This document shows positions 33,325 to 41,031 of a stretch of DNA of 44,728 nucleotides, one piece after another (position 1 is the first letter of the stretch; the number at the start of each line of letters is the position of its first letter). The position numbers were made by a program, and so were the translations under genes. This DNA comes from Synergistaceae bacterium (GTDB taxonomy: Bacteria > Synergistota > Synergistia > Synergistales > Aminobacteriaceae), in NCBI GenBank assembly GCA_031277095.1, contig JAISLU010000091.1, forward strand, positions 1 to 44,728. Reading direction: 5' to 3'. Under the pieces are notes generated by a model, which ran no database searches, was not told where the DNA came from, and saw only the letters and a list, made by a program, of their open reading frames with translations.

Positions 33325-34479
33325 TCAGTTCTCCTTCCTCAAGGTCCGGACGAGGATCAAACCGATTCTGTCTTTGGCGAACTTGTAACGCACCATCTCC
33401 ACGACGGCGACGAGGTCTCGGACCTCCAGCTCTTTCAATACCAAGTACGCCCCCACGTTTTGGAATCCTGGGGTACCGGATAAAAACACCCGCTCCGCCA
33501 CGGCGAAAAGGAATTTGTAAATATTGCGCTCCAACTCCACCTCGTACAGAGACCCGTTCTCGGCACCCTCTACGTCGAATATCCGTTCGTAGGGAGTCCC
33601 CGCCAACACCGCCCCCATGCCCCGGGGGTCCGCGAAAGCCGCTCTCGTCAGCAATCCGAAATCCAGACGGTAACGGGCCTTCATGATCGAGGTCAGGGAT
33701 TCTTCGGGGGACATGCCGAAAAAACGGCGGCCCCGGTAAATCCAATAAAGGTTCATCAGATCGACCCGGGTCCCCACCAGCATCCGCATCATGCGGCCTT
33801 CGTCGCCGCCGAGCTTTGCGGCCGCCGTGTAGAGGCTGTCAAGATAATGGCGGTCCAAAACCATGCCCAGGGAAAACGCAACCCGCTGAAAAACTCGTCC
33901 TTCCGTCGTCTGAGAGTTTTCCCATTCCCGAAGAGGCTCCATCAAGGCCGTCCTCAAAGACTCGTCCTTTACCGACATCAGAACGTCCCTCAACGTGGCG
34001 CTGGACGACAGTTTTTCTTGATCGATCAAGGTCAGGCGAAAGTCGGACACAAGGTTCAGCATCTTGCCCGGGTCCAGGTAGTCGCCCCACTCGCTGCTCC
34101 CCGTCTGAGCCGGGATGTGAGTCTGGACGTGAGAGCGAACGTGGGTCTGAAAATGCTCCTTGAGGATATCGATGTCGAAGTTTTCGAGCCACAGGTTCAA
34201 AAGTTTTTTGTCCCCTAAGCCCGCGTAGTGTCGGAAGGCCACTCCCTCCGCCAGAATGGAGACGTTCAGCAGAAACTCCAGCTCGGACCGCCTCATGCTC
34301 TCCAGGGTATGCCCCCTCAAGACGGAAGCGTAGGCGCTCTTCCCCAGTTGGAGGGCGATGCCGCCCACCGACGTCTGCTCCAGAAGCAGCAAAAAATCCT
34401 CGTCCCTCAAAAGAGACGCCCGGCGTGCTCTGGCCTTGGCGTACTCCGCGACCCTCAGCCCGCCGCTGCCCAACGACAT
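33325..34479 (-). CDS. atpC: V-type ATP synthase subunit C (AC39-like)
   Basis: A 384-residue helical subunit linking the central stalk to the c ring. The central LMNLYWIYRGRRFFGMSPEE is a family signature. Length is slightly above typical bacterial C subunits. ATG 34479 directly abuts the stop of the upstream G-type stalk gene. Confidence 0.9.
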   Translation of the reverse strand: MSLGSGGLRVAEYAKARARRASLLRDEDFLLLLEQTSVGGIALQLGKSAYASVLRGHTLESMRRSELEFLLNVSILAEGVAFRHYAGLGDKKLLNLWLENFDIDILKEHFQTHVRSHVQTHIPAQTGSSEWGDYLDPGKMLNLVSDFRLTLIDQEKLSSSATLRDVLMSVKDESLRTALMEPLREWENSQTTEGRVFQRVAFSLGMVLDRHYLDSLYTAAAKLGGDEGRMMRMLVGTRVDLMNLYWIYRGRRFFGMSPEESLTSIMKARYRLDFGLLTRAAFADPRGMGAVLAGTPYERIFDVEGAENGSLYEVELERNIYKFLFAVAERVFLSGTPGFQNVGAYLVLKELEVRDLVAVVEMVRYKFAKDRIGLILVRTLRKEN

Positions 34480-34818
34480 TTAGACCCTCCCTCGGTCCAG
34501 GTACCAGGTCGCCGTGTCCTCCGCCATCTTGGCGATCAGCCTGGGCACGTTGGTCTCGAAGTGTTCCCGCATTTTTTCCTGGGATTTCCTCGCCAGCTCC
34601 GCAATATGCAGGGCCTCTATTTCCGCGGAGTGCCGGGCCGATTCCACCTGAGCCCGGGCCTCCTCCCGCGCGGCATTCAGGCGGGATTCCTGGTCGCGGG
34701 CAAATTTATCTCGAGCCTTCTGGATGATGGCCTTCGCCTCCTGCTCACCGGCGCTGCGCATTTCCAACGCCTCGTCCTCGGCTTTCAGCAGGACGTCGAG
34801 AACCTCCGACAATTTCAT
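34480..34818 (-). CDS. V-type ATP synthase subunit G/H (peripheral stalk helix)
   Basis: A 112-residue coiled-coil protein, nearly all helix and rich in Ala, Glu and Arg (EQEAKAIIQKARDKFARDQE). This fits the G (H) subunit that pairs with E to form the peripheral stalk. The identity rests on length, helix pattern and position inside the operon. Confidence 0.75.
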   Translation of the reverse strand: MKLSEVLDVLLKAEDEALEMRSAGEQEAKAIIQKARDKFARDQESRLNAAREEARAQVESARHSAEIEALHIAELARKSQEKMREHFETNVPRLIAKMAEDTATWYLDRGRV

Positions 34819-34914
34819 CTTATGACCTCCTCTTCTCTTTGCTCTCCCTCTTTTTTCGCTTTGTTTTCTCGCTTTGGATTTCAGAGAGCCCCGGCGGTCC
34901 TGAGCCCCCCTCCC

Positions 34915-35538
34915 TCAGCGATTCGAGAGTTTGATGCGGGTCAGGTCCTCGCGCTCGTTTTCGTCGAGTACCGCCGCGATGAGTTTGATCTGTTCTTCAC
35001 TGCGGGGGATGAACACCTTCTCCAGCGCGTTCACCCGTCTCAGGGTCTTTCGTATCTGGACGGCCAGCCGGTAGACGCTGGTTTCGATTTCCGCCAAACG
35101 CGCAATCAGGGCCACGACCCGGCGGGCGTTGACGTAAGCGTCGTCCAGCACCGAAGACGCGCCCATAGCGCCGCTGCCCATAGAGTAGATCGGCGACAGG
35201 TTGGGCTCGATTCGGTCCACCTCGGGAACGTCGATGCCCATCACCGACCGTAGACGCACGACGAAACGGGTTTCCTCCGGGACGCCCAAGGCGATTTTTT
35301 CCACGCTGTCGATACCCATTGCGATGTTCGCCATCTGGAGGCTGAAGTAGGCTTCGCCGAAGATGGACCGTATGCTGTCCTGAACTTCGCGAACCTCCTG
35401 CACCCGTCCCATGAGCTCGTTCATGAGAATCTTCCGCTTTTGCTCCAACAGGCCATGACCCCGCCTCGCCAGCTTGAGGGCGGATTGGATGCGAGTCATG
35501 CTGCTTCGCGTAGCTGCCGCTTTATTGGTCATTTTCAA
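34915..35538 (-). CDS. atpD: V-type ATP synthase subunit D (central rotor)
   Basis: A 207-residue central shaft subunit: an N-terminal long helix (ATRSSMTRIQSALKLARRGH, then LLEQKRKIL) and a C-terminal long helix (RRVNALEKVFIPR), both characteristic. It is unusual in being the first gene of the operon rather than the last. A 96-bp gap separates it from subunit G. Confidence 0.93.
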   Translation of the reverse strand: MKMTNKAAATRSSMTRIQSALKLARRGHGLLEQKRKILMNELMGRVQEVREVQDSIRSIFGEAYFSLQMANIAMGIDSVEKIALGVPEETRFVVRLRSVMGIDVPEVDRIEPNLSPIYSMGSGAMGASSVLDDAYVNARRVVALIARLAEIETSVYRLAVQIRKTLRRVNALEKVFIPRSEEQIKLIAAVLDENEREDLTRIKLSNR

Positions 35539-35589
35539 CCCCTGCAGATCGCTTGAAATAATTCATTTGTGTCCCGCCGATCCAGTTGG

Positions 35590-35618
35590 ATTATAGCCCT
35601 CTCCAATGCGCTTGACTA
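35590..35618 (-). promoter_or_regulatory. Promoter of the V-ATPase operon
   Basis: On the minus strand TAGTCA (35618-35613), a 17-base spacer and a perfect TATAAT (35595-35590). It lies directly after an intrinsic terminator and about 50 bases before subunit D. Confidence 0.55.
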
Positions 35619-35628
35619 GCACTTCGAT

Positions 35629-35661
35629 AAAAAAAAATCCCCCTGCCGGAGGCAGAGAGAT
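35629..35661 (-). terminator. Intrinsic terminator after the Bax-inhibitor-1 gene
   Basis: On the minus strand ATCTCTCTGCC pairs with GGCAGGGGGAT over a three-base loop (11 bp with two to three G-U pairs), followed by a run of at least eight T. It separates the BI-1 transcript from the V-ATPase operon. Confidence 0.85.
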
Positions 35662-35732
35662 GTTTACGCGAGACTCTTGAGAAGAAAGCATTGAATTGAA
35701 ATGAAGTTTGCTTGCAATAGGAGTTCGCGAAG

Positions 35733-35845
35733 GAAGTTTGAGAGGGAAGTTTAAGAGAGAAGTTTAAGAGAGAAGTTTGAAAGAGAAGTTTAAGAGGGAA
35801 ATTTACGATGGGAGTTTGCGATGAATTTGCAATAAATTTGCAATG
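35733..35845. repeat. Seven-unit 13-bp tandem array
   Basis: Units of 13 bp (consensus GAAGTTTAAGAGA) start at 35733, 35746, 35759, 35772, 35785, 35798 and 35811, the last two more diverged. They are followed by two 11-bp AATTTGCAATR units. The array lies between the BI-1 stop and its terminator, so it is transcribed in the 3' untranslated region. Thirteen is not a multiple of three. Confidence 0.9.
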
Positions 35846-35857
35846 AATCAAGGGCGG

Positions 35858-36568
35858 CTAACGCCGCTTGCCCATAAACCGCAGAAGATACAGGAACAGG
35901 TTTATGAAGTCCAGGTAGAGCCTCAAAGCCCCCAGAATGACCAGCTTTCTGCCGCTGTCGTCCACGCCTTCCACGTCTACCTCATTGCTCAAATTTCGCA
36001 GATACTGGGTGTCGTAGGCCGTCAGACCGAGAAAGACGAAAACCCCTATGGCGCTGATGGCAAGGTCCAGCGTTCCGCTGCCCACGAAGATGTTGACGCC
36101 CGTCGCGACAATCAGCCCCACCAAGCCCATGAGCAGGAAACTCCCCCATGAAGAGAGATTGCTTCTCGTGTAAAGCCCGTAGACGCTCATAAGCCCGAAC
36201 ATGCCTGCCGTCGTCAGAAAAGCGCTGAACACGGACTCGCCCGTGTAAACCAAAAGCACCGCGGACAAGGTCACTCCGTTTAAAAGGCTGTAAACCACAA
36301 ACATTCCCATGGCAGCCCCCATGCTCATGCTTCCGATCCCTCGGGTGAGCGCCACCACAAGCCCCAGCTCCACAAGGATAAGACCGATCAGGAGAAAAGG
36401 AGACCCGTAAAGCGTCCCGATCATCTCAGGACTGGACGCGACGCCGTGGGCCGTCACCGCCGTCAAGATCAGACCCACCGTCATCCAGCGGTACACACCC
36501 CGGAAAAACGCGTTTGTCGCCTCGATTCGGGAATCATAAGGAATCGACGGATTTGTCGAAATTGCCAT
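35858..36568 (-). CDS. Bax inhibitor-1 / YccA-YbhL family membrane protein
   Basis: A 236-residue protein with seven membrane helices of the TMBIM/BI-1 family, pH-sensitive leak channels in characterised bacterial members. Conserved Asp residues are visible in LTAYDTQYL and in LYLDFINLFLYLLR, matching the di-aspartyl sensor positions. GGAGGTG precedes the ATG. It is a single-gene unit with its own terminator. The role in this organism is not known. Confidence 0.92.
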   Translation of the reverse strand: MAISTNPSIPYDSRIEATNAFFRGVYRWMTVGLILTAVTAHGVASSPEMIGTLYGSPFLLIGLILVELGLVVALTRGIGSMSMGAAMGMFVVYSLLNGVTLSAVLLVYTGESVFSAFLTTAGMFGLMSVYGLYTRSNLSSWGSFLLMGLVGLIVATGVNIFVGSGTLDLAISAIGVFVFLGLTAYDTQYLRNLSNEVDVEGVDDSGRKLVILGALRLYLDFINLFLYLLRFMGKRR

Positions 36569-36598
36569 TGCACAACACCTCCACTTTGTATTTTCTTT

Positions 36599-36607
36599 AT
36601 TTTAGCA
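36599..36607 (-). promoter_or_regulatory. Possible extended -10 promoter of the BI-1 gene
   Basis: On the minus strand TGCTAAAAT (36607-36599) fits an extended -10 box (TGnTATAAT, one mismatch), about 30 bases before the start codon. No good -35 box is seen, as is common for extended -10 promoters. Confidence 0.3.
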
Positions 36608-36644
36608 GAAATACACGCCTCGGCACGCCTAAGGGGAACAGTTT

Positions 36645-37418
36645 TCAGATTTTCAGCACTTCCCTCAGGTTCTTTATTTCAACGCCGTTTTCCTCCAAAA
36701 CCGACCGGACGACCTCTGCCATCTTCACGGCGGCGGGGTTGTCGCCGTGCATGCAGATGGAATGGGCCTTCAGTTGCAGAATTTTCCCGTCGAAGGTGGG
36801 GACGGTTCCTTCCTCGATCAACTTCACCATGCGGACCGCCGCCTCTTTGGGGTCGTGAATGAAAGCCCCCGGCAGACTGCGGGGGACCAGGGACCCATCG
36901 GACATGTAGCCGCGGTCGGCGAAGGCCTCCGACGCGAACGTGACGCCCAGCGCCGCGGCCGCCGTCTCGAAGGCGGAGTTCGCGAGCCCTACCATGATGA
37001 GTTTTTCTCCAGCGCCCTTGACGGCTTTCACGATAGCCTCCGCCAGCTTTGGATTCTGTGCCCCCTGATTGTACATTGCGCCATGAGGCTTCACGTGCTG
37101 CAGTTCCACGCCTTCGGCCTCACAGACGCTCTTGAGAGCCCCAACCTGGTAGAGGGTGTAGGCGTAGACTTCGTCCGGCGTACAGGTCATGCTGCGGCGC
37201 CCGAAGCCGAGAAGATCCGGGTAGCCAGGGTGCGCCCCCACAGCGACGCCTTTGCTTTTTGCAGTGCGGACCGTTTTCACCATGACCTCCGGGTCGCCTG
37301 CGTGCCAGCCGCACGCCACATTCGCGGAGGTGATATGCTCCATCACATCCTCGTCCATCCCCATCTTCCACGCGCCGAAGCTCTCGCCCAAATCGCTGTT
37401 GAGATCCACCGCCGACAT
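36645..37418 (-). CDS. pxpA: 5-oxoprolinase subunit PxpA (LamB/YcsF family)
   Basis: A 257-residue subunit of the ATP-dependent 5-oxoprolinase that opens pyroglutamate to glutamate. Visible: VDLNSDLGESFGAWKMG at the N-terminus, ITSANVACGWHAGDP, GAHPGYPDLLGFGRR, HVKPHGAMYN and SICMHGDNP, all typical. It lies 87 bp after pxpC in a pxpB-pxpC-pxpA operon. Confidence 0.95.
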   Translation of the reverse strand: MSAVDLNSDLGESFGAWKMGMDEDVMEHITSANVACGWHAGDPEVMVKTVRTAKSKGVAVGAHPGYPDLLGFGRRSMTCTPDEVYAYTLYQVGALKSVCEAEGVELQHVKPHGAMYNQGAQNPKLAEAIVKAVKGAGEKLIMVGLANSAFETAAAALGVTFASEAFADRGYMSDGSLVPRSLPGAFIHDPKEAAVRMVKLIEEGTVPTFDGKILQLKAHSICMHGDNPAAVKMAEVVRSVLEENGVEIKNLREVLKI

Positions 37419-37435
37419 TTTCGAGCCTTCTTTCC

Positions 37436-37500
37436 TTATTTATATCTACATTATTTATATCTACATTTATATTTACTATTATATATATTTACTATTATAT
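37436..37500. repeat. AT-rich 15-bp tandem repeat between pxpC and pxpA
   Basis: TTATTTATATCTACA occurs twice in tandem (37436-37450 and 37451-37465), followed by a diverged AT-rich extension containing TATTTACTATTATAT twice. It is in the 87-bp gap of the operon. Confidence 0.8.
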
Positions 37501-37505
37501 TTGCT

Positions 37506-38612
37506 TTACTCCAACCTTTCCCACTCCACCCGGTGCGCTTTGCCCTCGACACGAACCAAGAAGGCTCCCTCGCGGCGGAAGTCGAATTTTTTCGGCCTGG
37601 AACGCCACGCGGCGCGCAGGTGTCTCATCTGGCGGAAGTGATCTTCTTCTTGGCGGAGCAGGGCCACGGCCTCGTCCAGGGTGATTTTTGCGAATCGCAC
37701 TTTCTGCCCAGGCAAGCGCTGAGCCAAGTTTCCCACGTCCACCGAGCAGATCGTCGCTATTTTTGCGTAACCTCCCGTGGTCTGACGATCCGCCAGCATA
37801 ACGATGGGTTGTCCGTGGCCCGGCACCTGGACGCTGCCCAGGGAGACGGCGTCGGAGACGATGTCAGCGCCGTTTTTGTGGCTGATCGCCGGACCTTCCA
37901 AGCGGTAACCCATGCGGTCGGCGGAGTTTGTGATGACGTACTCGCCCGAGTAAAAGGCCCCTTCCTCCGTGAAAAGGTCGTCCTGAGGGCCGGGAATCGC
38001 CCGAAGCGCCACGGATGGGTCGCGGACCGGCCGCAGCCCCGGAGGACATTCCAAGCCGTCGCATTCCGCCCATAGCACGCTCGGCGCGCCTGTGACGAGG
38101 ATATCCCCGGATCTCAGGGCGCGCCCCTGGTGTCCACCGAATTTTCCCTGGGTGTAGGTGGACCGGCTGCCCATCACCATCGGTACGTCGATGCCCCCTG
38201 AGACGCAGAAATATGCCCGCGCGCGCCCTCCAAACGCCGAACCTTCCGGGAAATCGAGAGAGGGATCAAGCGGGGAAAATACAGAAAAGGCAATCGCGTC
38301 GCCGGCGGCGAGCCTGTGGGCCCTCCAGAGCGCCACGGGAACGCCGTTTTTCATAACTCCCACCTCCGCCCCCGTGACGGCGAAGCATCCCTCGCCCTCC
38401 AGCACTCGAATCCAGGGCCCGACCACGGTGATTTCCAGCCCGGCAGCCTCCTGAGCCAAAGGGTCCTCGCCGTTTCCCACCAGGATGTTGCCCATACGAA
38501 GCGCCCCCGGGTCCATCGCCCCGGCGACGGGGACGCCCAGCATCTGCCACCCGCGCCTCCCCAGGTCTTGAACAGTGGTGAAAACGCCGGGTTTCTCTAT
38601 CAAGAGTCTCAC
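37506..38612 (-). CDS. pxpC: 5-oxoprolinase subunit PxpC
   Basis: A 368-residue subunit of the KipA/biotin-dependent carboxylase-like family, which works with PxpB and PxpA. Visible: KPGVFTTVQDLGRRGWQ at the N-terminus, GAMDPGALRMGNILVGN, and SADRMGYRLEGPAI. The start is GTG 38612, which overlaps the pxpB stop as GTGA. The frame is open to 39059 but that extension is antiphase pxpB sequence and is rejected. Confidence 0.93.
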   Translation of the reverse strand: MRLLIEKPGVFTTVQDLGRRGWQMLGVPVAGAMDPGALRMGNILVGNGEDPLAQEAAGLEITVVGPWIRVLEGEGCFAVTGAEVGVMKNGVPVALWRAHRLAAGDAIAFSVFSPLDPSLDFPEGSAFGGRARAYFCVSGGIDVPMVMGSRSTYTQGKFGGHQGRALRSGDILVTGAPSVLWAECDGLECPPGLRPVRDPSVALRAIPGPQDDLFTEEGAFYSGEYVITNSADRMGYRLEGPAISHKNGADIVSDAVSLGSVQVPGHGQPIVMLADRQTTGGYAKIATICSVDVGNLAQRLPGQKVRFAKITLDEAVALLRQEEDHFRQMRHLRAAWRSRPKKFDFRREGAFLVRVEGKAHRVEWERLE

Positions 38613-39400
38613 TGCGCCGCCTCTTTTTTCCGAATGTCCGGTCTCCAGTCCGACGCCGCGGCCTCCTGGGCCAAGCGGGTAAACTCCGGCCCGTCGATGG
38701 GAACAAAGCGGACCCACATGCCCGGGGTCAAAAATATCGCCGGGTCCCGGTTCGGGTCGAACATGCGCAGCGGCGTCGAGCCGATCAAGTTCCAGCCGCC
38801 GGGGCTTTCGATGGGGTAAATGCCCGTCTGCTTTCCCCCGATGCCCACGGAACCCGGGGGAATCTTTTCCCTGGGTTCTTTGAGCCGCGGGGTTTCCAGC
38901 GACGGGTCCATTCCCCCCAGATAGGAATACCCGGGAACGAACCCCAGCATATAACAGTAACAGTCCTTCCCGGCGTGTCTGCGCACCACCTCGCCGGGGG
39001 AAAGCCCTGTGTGCGACGCAACCCGTTCCAGATCCGGCGCGAGGTCTCCCTCGTAACACACAGGCACCCTCAGAAGCTCCTCGTCTTCTTTGTCATTGGG
39101 CTCCAGGTCCTCGGAGGCTTTGAGCAGCAGCGATTCAAGCCCCTGGGCTTTAAGCCCTTGGGCTTCCAGCCCTTGAGCTTCCAGCTCCTCCCGAGCCTTC
39201 AGCGGGTCGAAGCACACGGCCAAGGAACGATAGGTCGGGACCGTTTCGATGAAGCCGGGAAAGGGATGGTTCTCTATTTTTTTACGCAGCGCCTGAACCC
39301 GCGCGTTGACGCCGAGGTCGATGCCGTCGCCGAATTCGAGGACGATACAGCTTTCTCCGGAGTGTAGAAGGCGGGGAAGATTTTTCGGGCCACTCGTCAT
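38609..39400 (-). CDS. pxpB: 5-oxoprolinase subunit PxpB
   Basis: A 263-residue KipI-like subunit. Visible: ILEFGD-like N-terminal strand, LGFVPGYSYLGGMDP, PPGSVGIGGKQTGIYPIESPGGWNLIG, and a C-terminal FLTPGMWVRFVPID. An insertion at about 74-95 is a low-complexity repeat (LEAQGLEAQGLKAQG), encoded by 15-bp tandem units and absent from usual family members. AAGGAG precedes the ATG. The ATG itself overlaps the TGA of a transposase remnant. Confidence 0.93.
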   Translation of the reverse strand: MTSGPKNLPRLLHSGESCIVLEFGDGIDLGVNARVQALRKKIENHPFPGFIETVPTYRSLAVCFDPLKAREELEAQGLEAQGLKAQGLESLLLKASEDLEPNDKEDEELLRVPVCYEGDLAPDLERVASHTGLSPGEVVRRHAGKDCYCYMLGFVPGYSYLGGMDPSLETPRLKEPREKIPPGSVGIGGKQTGIYPIESPGGWNLIGSTPLRMFDPNRDPAIFLTPGMWVRFVPIDGPEFTRLAQEAAASDWRPDIRKKEAAQ

Positions 39401-39579
39401 CTTTGTCGCTCCTTTCTTTTTTTGTCGCTCTTTTCCCCTCCTGACTTCAAAGACAATAGGTACTGCGCTGTTTGGGGATTCCAGCGCATGCCGGCTTGCT
39501 TGAGCCTTCGCTGCAAAATAATTTTGGTACCGCTCTCAATAGCGCCGCTGCCGATGCAATACCCTTTTTCTTCAAAGTA
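39397..39579 (-). pseudogene. C-terminal remnant of an ISKra4-like transposase
   Basis: The open frame reads YFEEKGYCIGSGAIESG, then LQRRLKQAGMRW, then AQYLLSLKS. This is the conserved C-terminal part of DDE transposases of the ISKra4 type (GSGxxES and RLKxxGMRW). A TGA at 39582-39580 and the lack of any upstream frame show that the rest is lost. Its stop overlaps the pxpB start codon (ATGA), so the pxpB ribosome site lies in transposase-derived sequence. Confidence 0.75.
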
Positions 39580-39661
39580 TCAGTTTTACTGATGTGGCAC
39601 AATCGATATTGTTTATAACTTGTTTTTGATCAATTTGATCGCGAGGAAGTCGACTGGGATT

Positions 39662-39686
39662 TCAGGGGGGCTTTGCTCCCCCCTGA
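39662..39686. repeat. Short G/C palindrome after the aminotransferase gene
   Basis: TCAGGGGGG (39662-39670) pairs perfectly with CCCCCCTGA (39678-39686) over a seven-base loop. It resembles the outer arms of the pgk-tpiA element. It lies 47 bp downstream of the aminotransferase stop and may end that transcript, although no T-run follows. Confidence 0.75.
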
Positions 39687-39732
39687 GCTTGAATATTGAC
39701 GGAATTTTGTCGGATTGTGCGGGTTTGTTTAT

Positions 39733-40953
39733 TTATTTTGCCGGAAGTTTCATTTCCTCGATGGCCTGAGCCAGGCGGCTTACGCCCTCTTCGATGACCT
39801 CGGGCGGGCTGTAGGTGTAATTGATCCGGGACGAGTGAACGCCAGCTTCGGGGTTGACGCAGAAAGGCGCGCCGGGGAGAATGGCCACTTTTTTGTCCAG
39901 CGCGCGTTTGGCCAGCTCGTTGCTGTCTATGGCGCCGGTATTCAGCCAGAAAAAGAACCCACCCTCCGGTTTCACCCAGGTCACCCCCAGAGGCGTCAGA
40001 TGTTTTTGAAAGCTCTTTTCCATGGCGTCACGCTTGGCCCGGTAGTTGGCGATGATGTTGGGGAGGTGCGCGTCCAGGTAACCCTTGCGACAGTACTCAT
40101 AGGTGAGTACCTGGGTGATGGGGCTCGAACAAAGGTCTGTCGTCTGCTTGAATACGATCATTTGCCGAATGATCTCCTTGGCGCCGCTGACCCAGCCGAT
40201 GCGGACTCCTGGCGATAGAATCTTGGAAAAAGAACCGGCGTAAACGGTATTGCCCGCTTTGTCGAAAGAAAAGACAGAGGGCAGGTGTTCACCGTCGAAA
40301 CGCACGTATCCATAGGGGTCGTCCTCGAAAATGGTCAAATCGAAACGCTCCGCAATAGCGGCCAGCTCTTTACGGCGCTCCACGGACAGGGTGGAGCCGG
40401 CGGGGTTCTGGAAATTGACGATGGTGTAGATGAATTTGGGCTTTTTGCCGGCTTTCTTGAGGTTCTCGATCAGGGCGGGCAGTTCTTCGACGATCATGCC
40501 CTTGCCGTCCACCCGCACCGACGCAAACTCCGCGCCGTGGTTGCTGAAGGTGTTCAGGGCGGCCATATAAGAGGGGTCTTCCGTGATCACCACGTCGCCG
40601 GGGTCGAGCATGGACCAGGCGAAAAGGTCCAGGGCCTGCTGCGAACCGGTGGTGAGAAAGATCTCGTCCAGCCCTACCTCGCGTCCCAGGCGGGGAGCGG
40701 TCCATTTTGCCAAAAATTCGCGCAGAGGATTGTATCCTTCGGTGGTGCCATACTGCAGAAGTACCGTGCCGTTGCTTTTGAGCTGCTCCGCTCCCTCGGC
40801 GAATTGCTCGATAGGAAAGACCTCGGGCGCGGGCATACCCCCCGCAAAGGAAATCATGCCAGGCTGCCCGATCAGTTTGAGAAGTTCCCGCACCGGCGAA
40901 GGCCTCGTTTTAAGGGCGGTCGAGCTGAAATTTTTTTTCCAATTGTTGCTCAT
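39733..40953 (-). CDS. Class I/II PLP-dependent aminotransferase
   Basis: A 406-residue cytosolic aminotransferase of the 2-aminoadipate/LysN-like branch. PLP Lys244 lies in AGSFSKILSPGVRIGW. Other motifs: ISFAGGMPAPEVFP at the N-terminus, QYGTTEGYNPLREFL, TTGSQQALDL, PSYMAALN, NFQNPAGSTLS and EDDPYGYVRF. This branch has broad specificity for 2-aminoadipate, branched-chain and aromatic amino acids, so the exact substrate is open. It stands alone upstream of the pyroglutamate operon, fitting amino-acid fermentation. Confidence 0.9.
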   Translation of the reverse strand: MSNNWKKNFSSTALKTRPSPVRELLKLIGQPGMISFAGGMPAPEVFPIEQFAEGAEQLKSNGTVLLQYGTTEGYNPLREFLAKWTAPRLGREVGLDEIFLTTGSQQALDLFAWSMLDPGDVVITEDPSYMAALNTFSNHGAEFASVRVDGKGMIVEELPALIENLKKAGKKPKFIYTIVNFQNPAGSTLSVERRKELAAIAERFDLTIFEDDPYGYVRFDGEHLPSVFSFDKAGNTVYAGSFSKILSPGVRIGWVSGAKEIIRQMIVFKQTTDLCSSPITQVLTYEYCRKGYLDAHLPNIIANYRAKRDAMEKSFQKHLTPLGVTWVKPEGGFFFWLNTGAIDSNELAKRALDKKVAILPGAPFCVNPEAGVHSSRINYTYSPPEVIEEGVSRLAQAIEEMKLPAK

Positions 40954-41031
40954 ACTGCATTCCTCCTCTGTATTGTCTTTCTATTTAATTATACTCGAAG
41001 CACGCCGGATTCTGTTGGGTAAACGGTACGC

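Noticed and set aside
32327..33745. A 472-codon minus-strand frame overlapping subunits I and C.
   Set aside because: A shifted frame of two conserved V-ATPase genes; the product is Arg/Gly-rich with no motif.
38613..39059. Upstream extension of pxpC to 517 residues.
   Set aside because: It is out-of-frame pxpB sequence. The family start and GTGA overlap fix the start at 38612.
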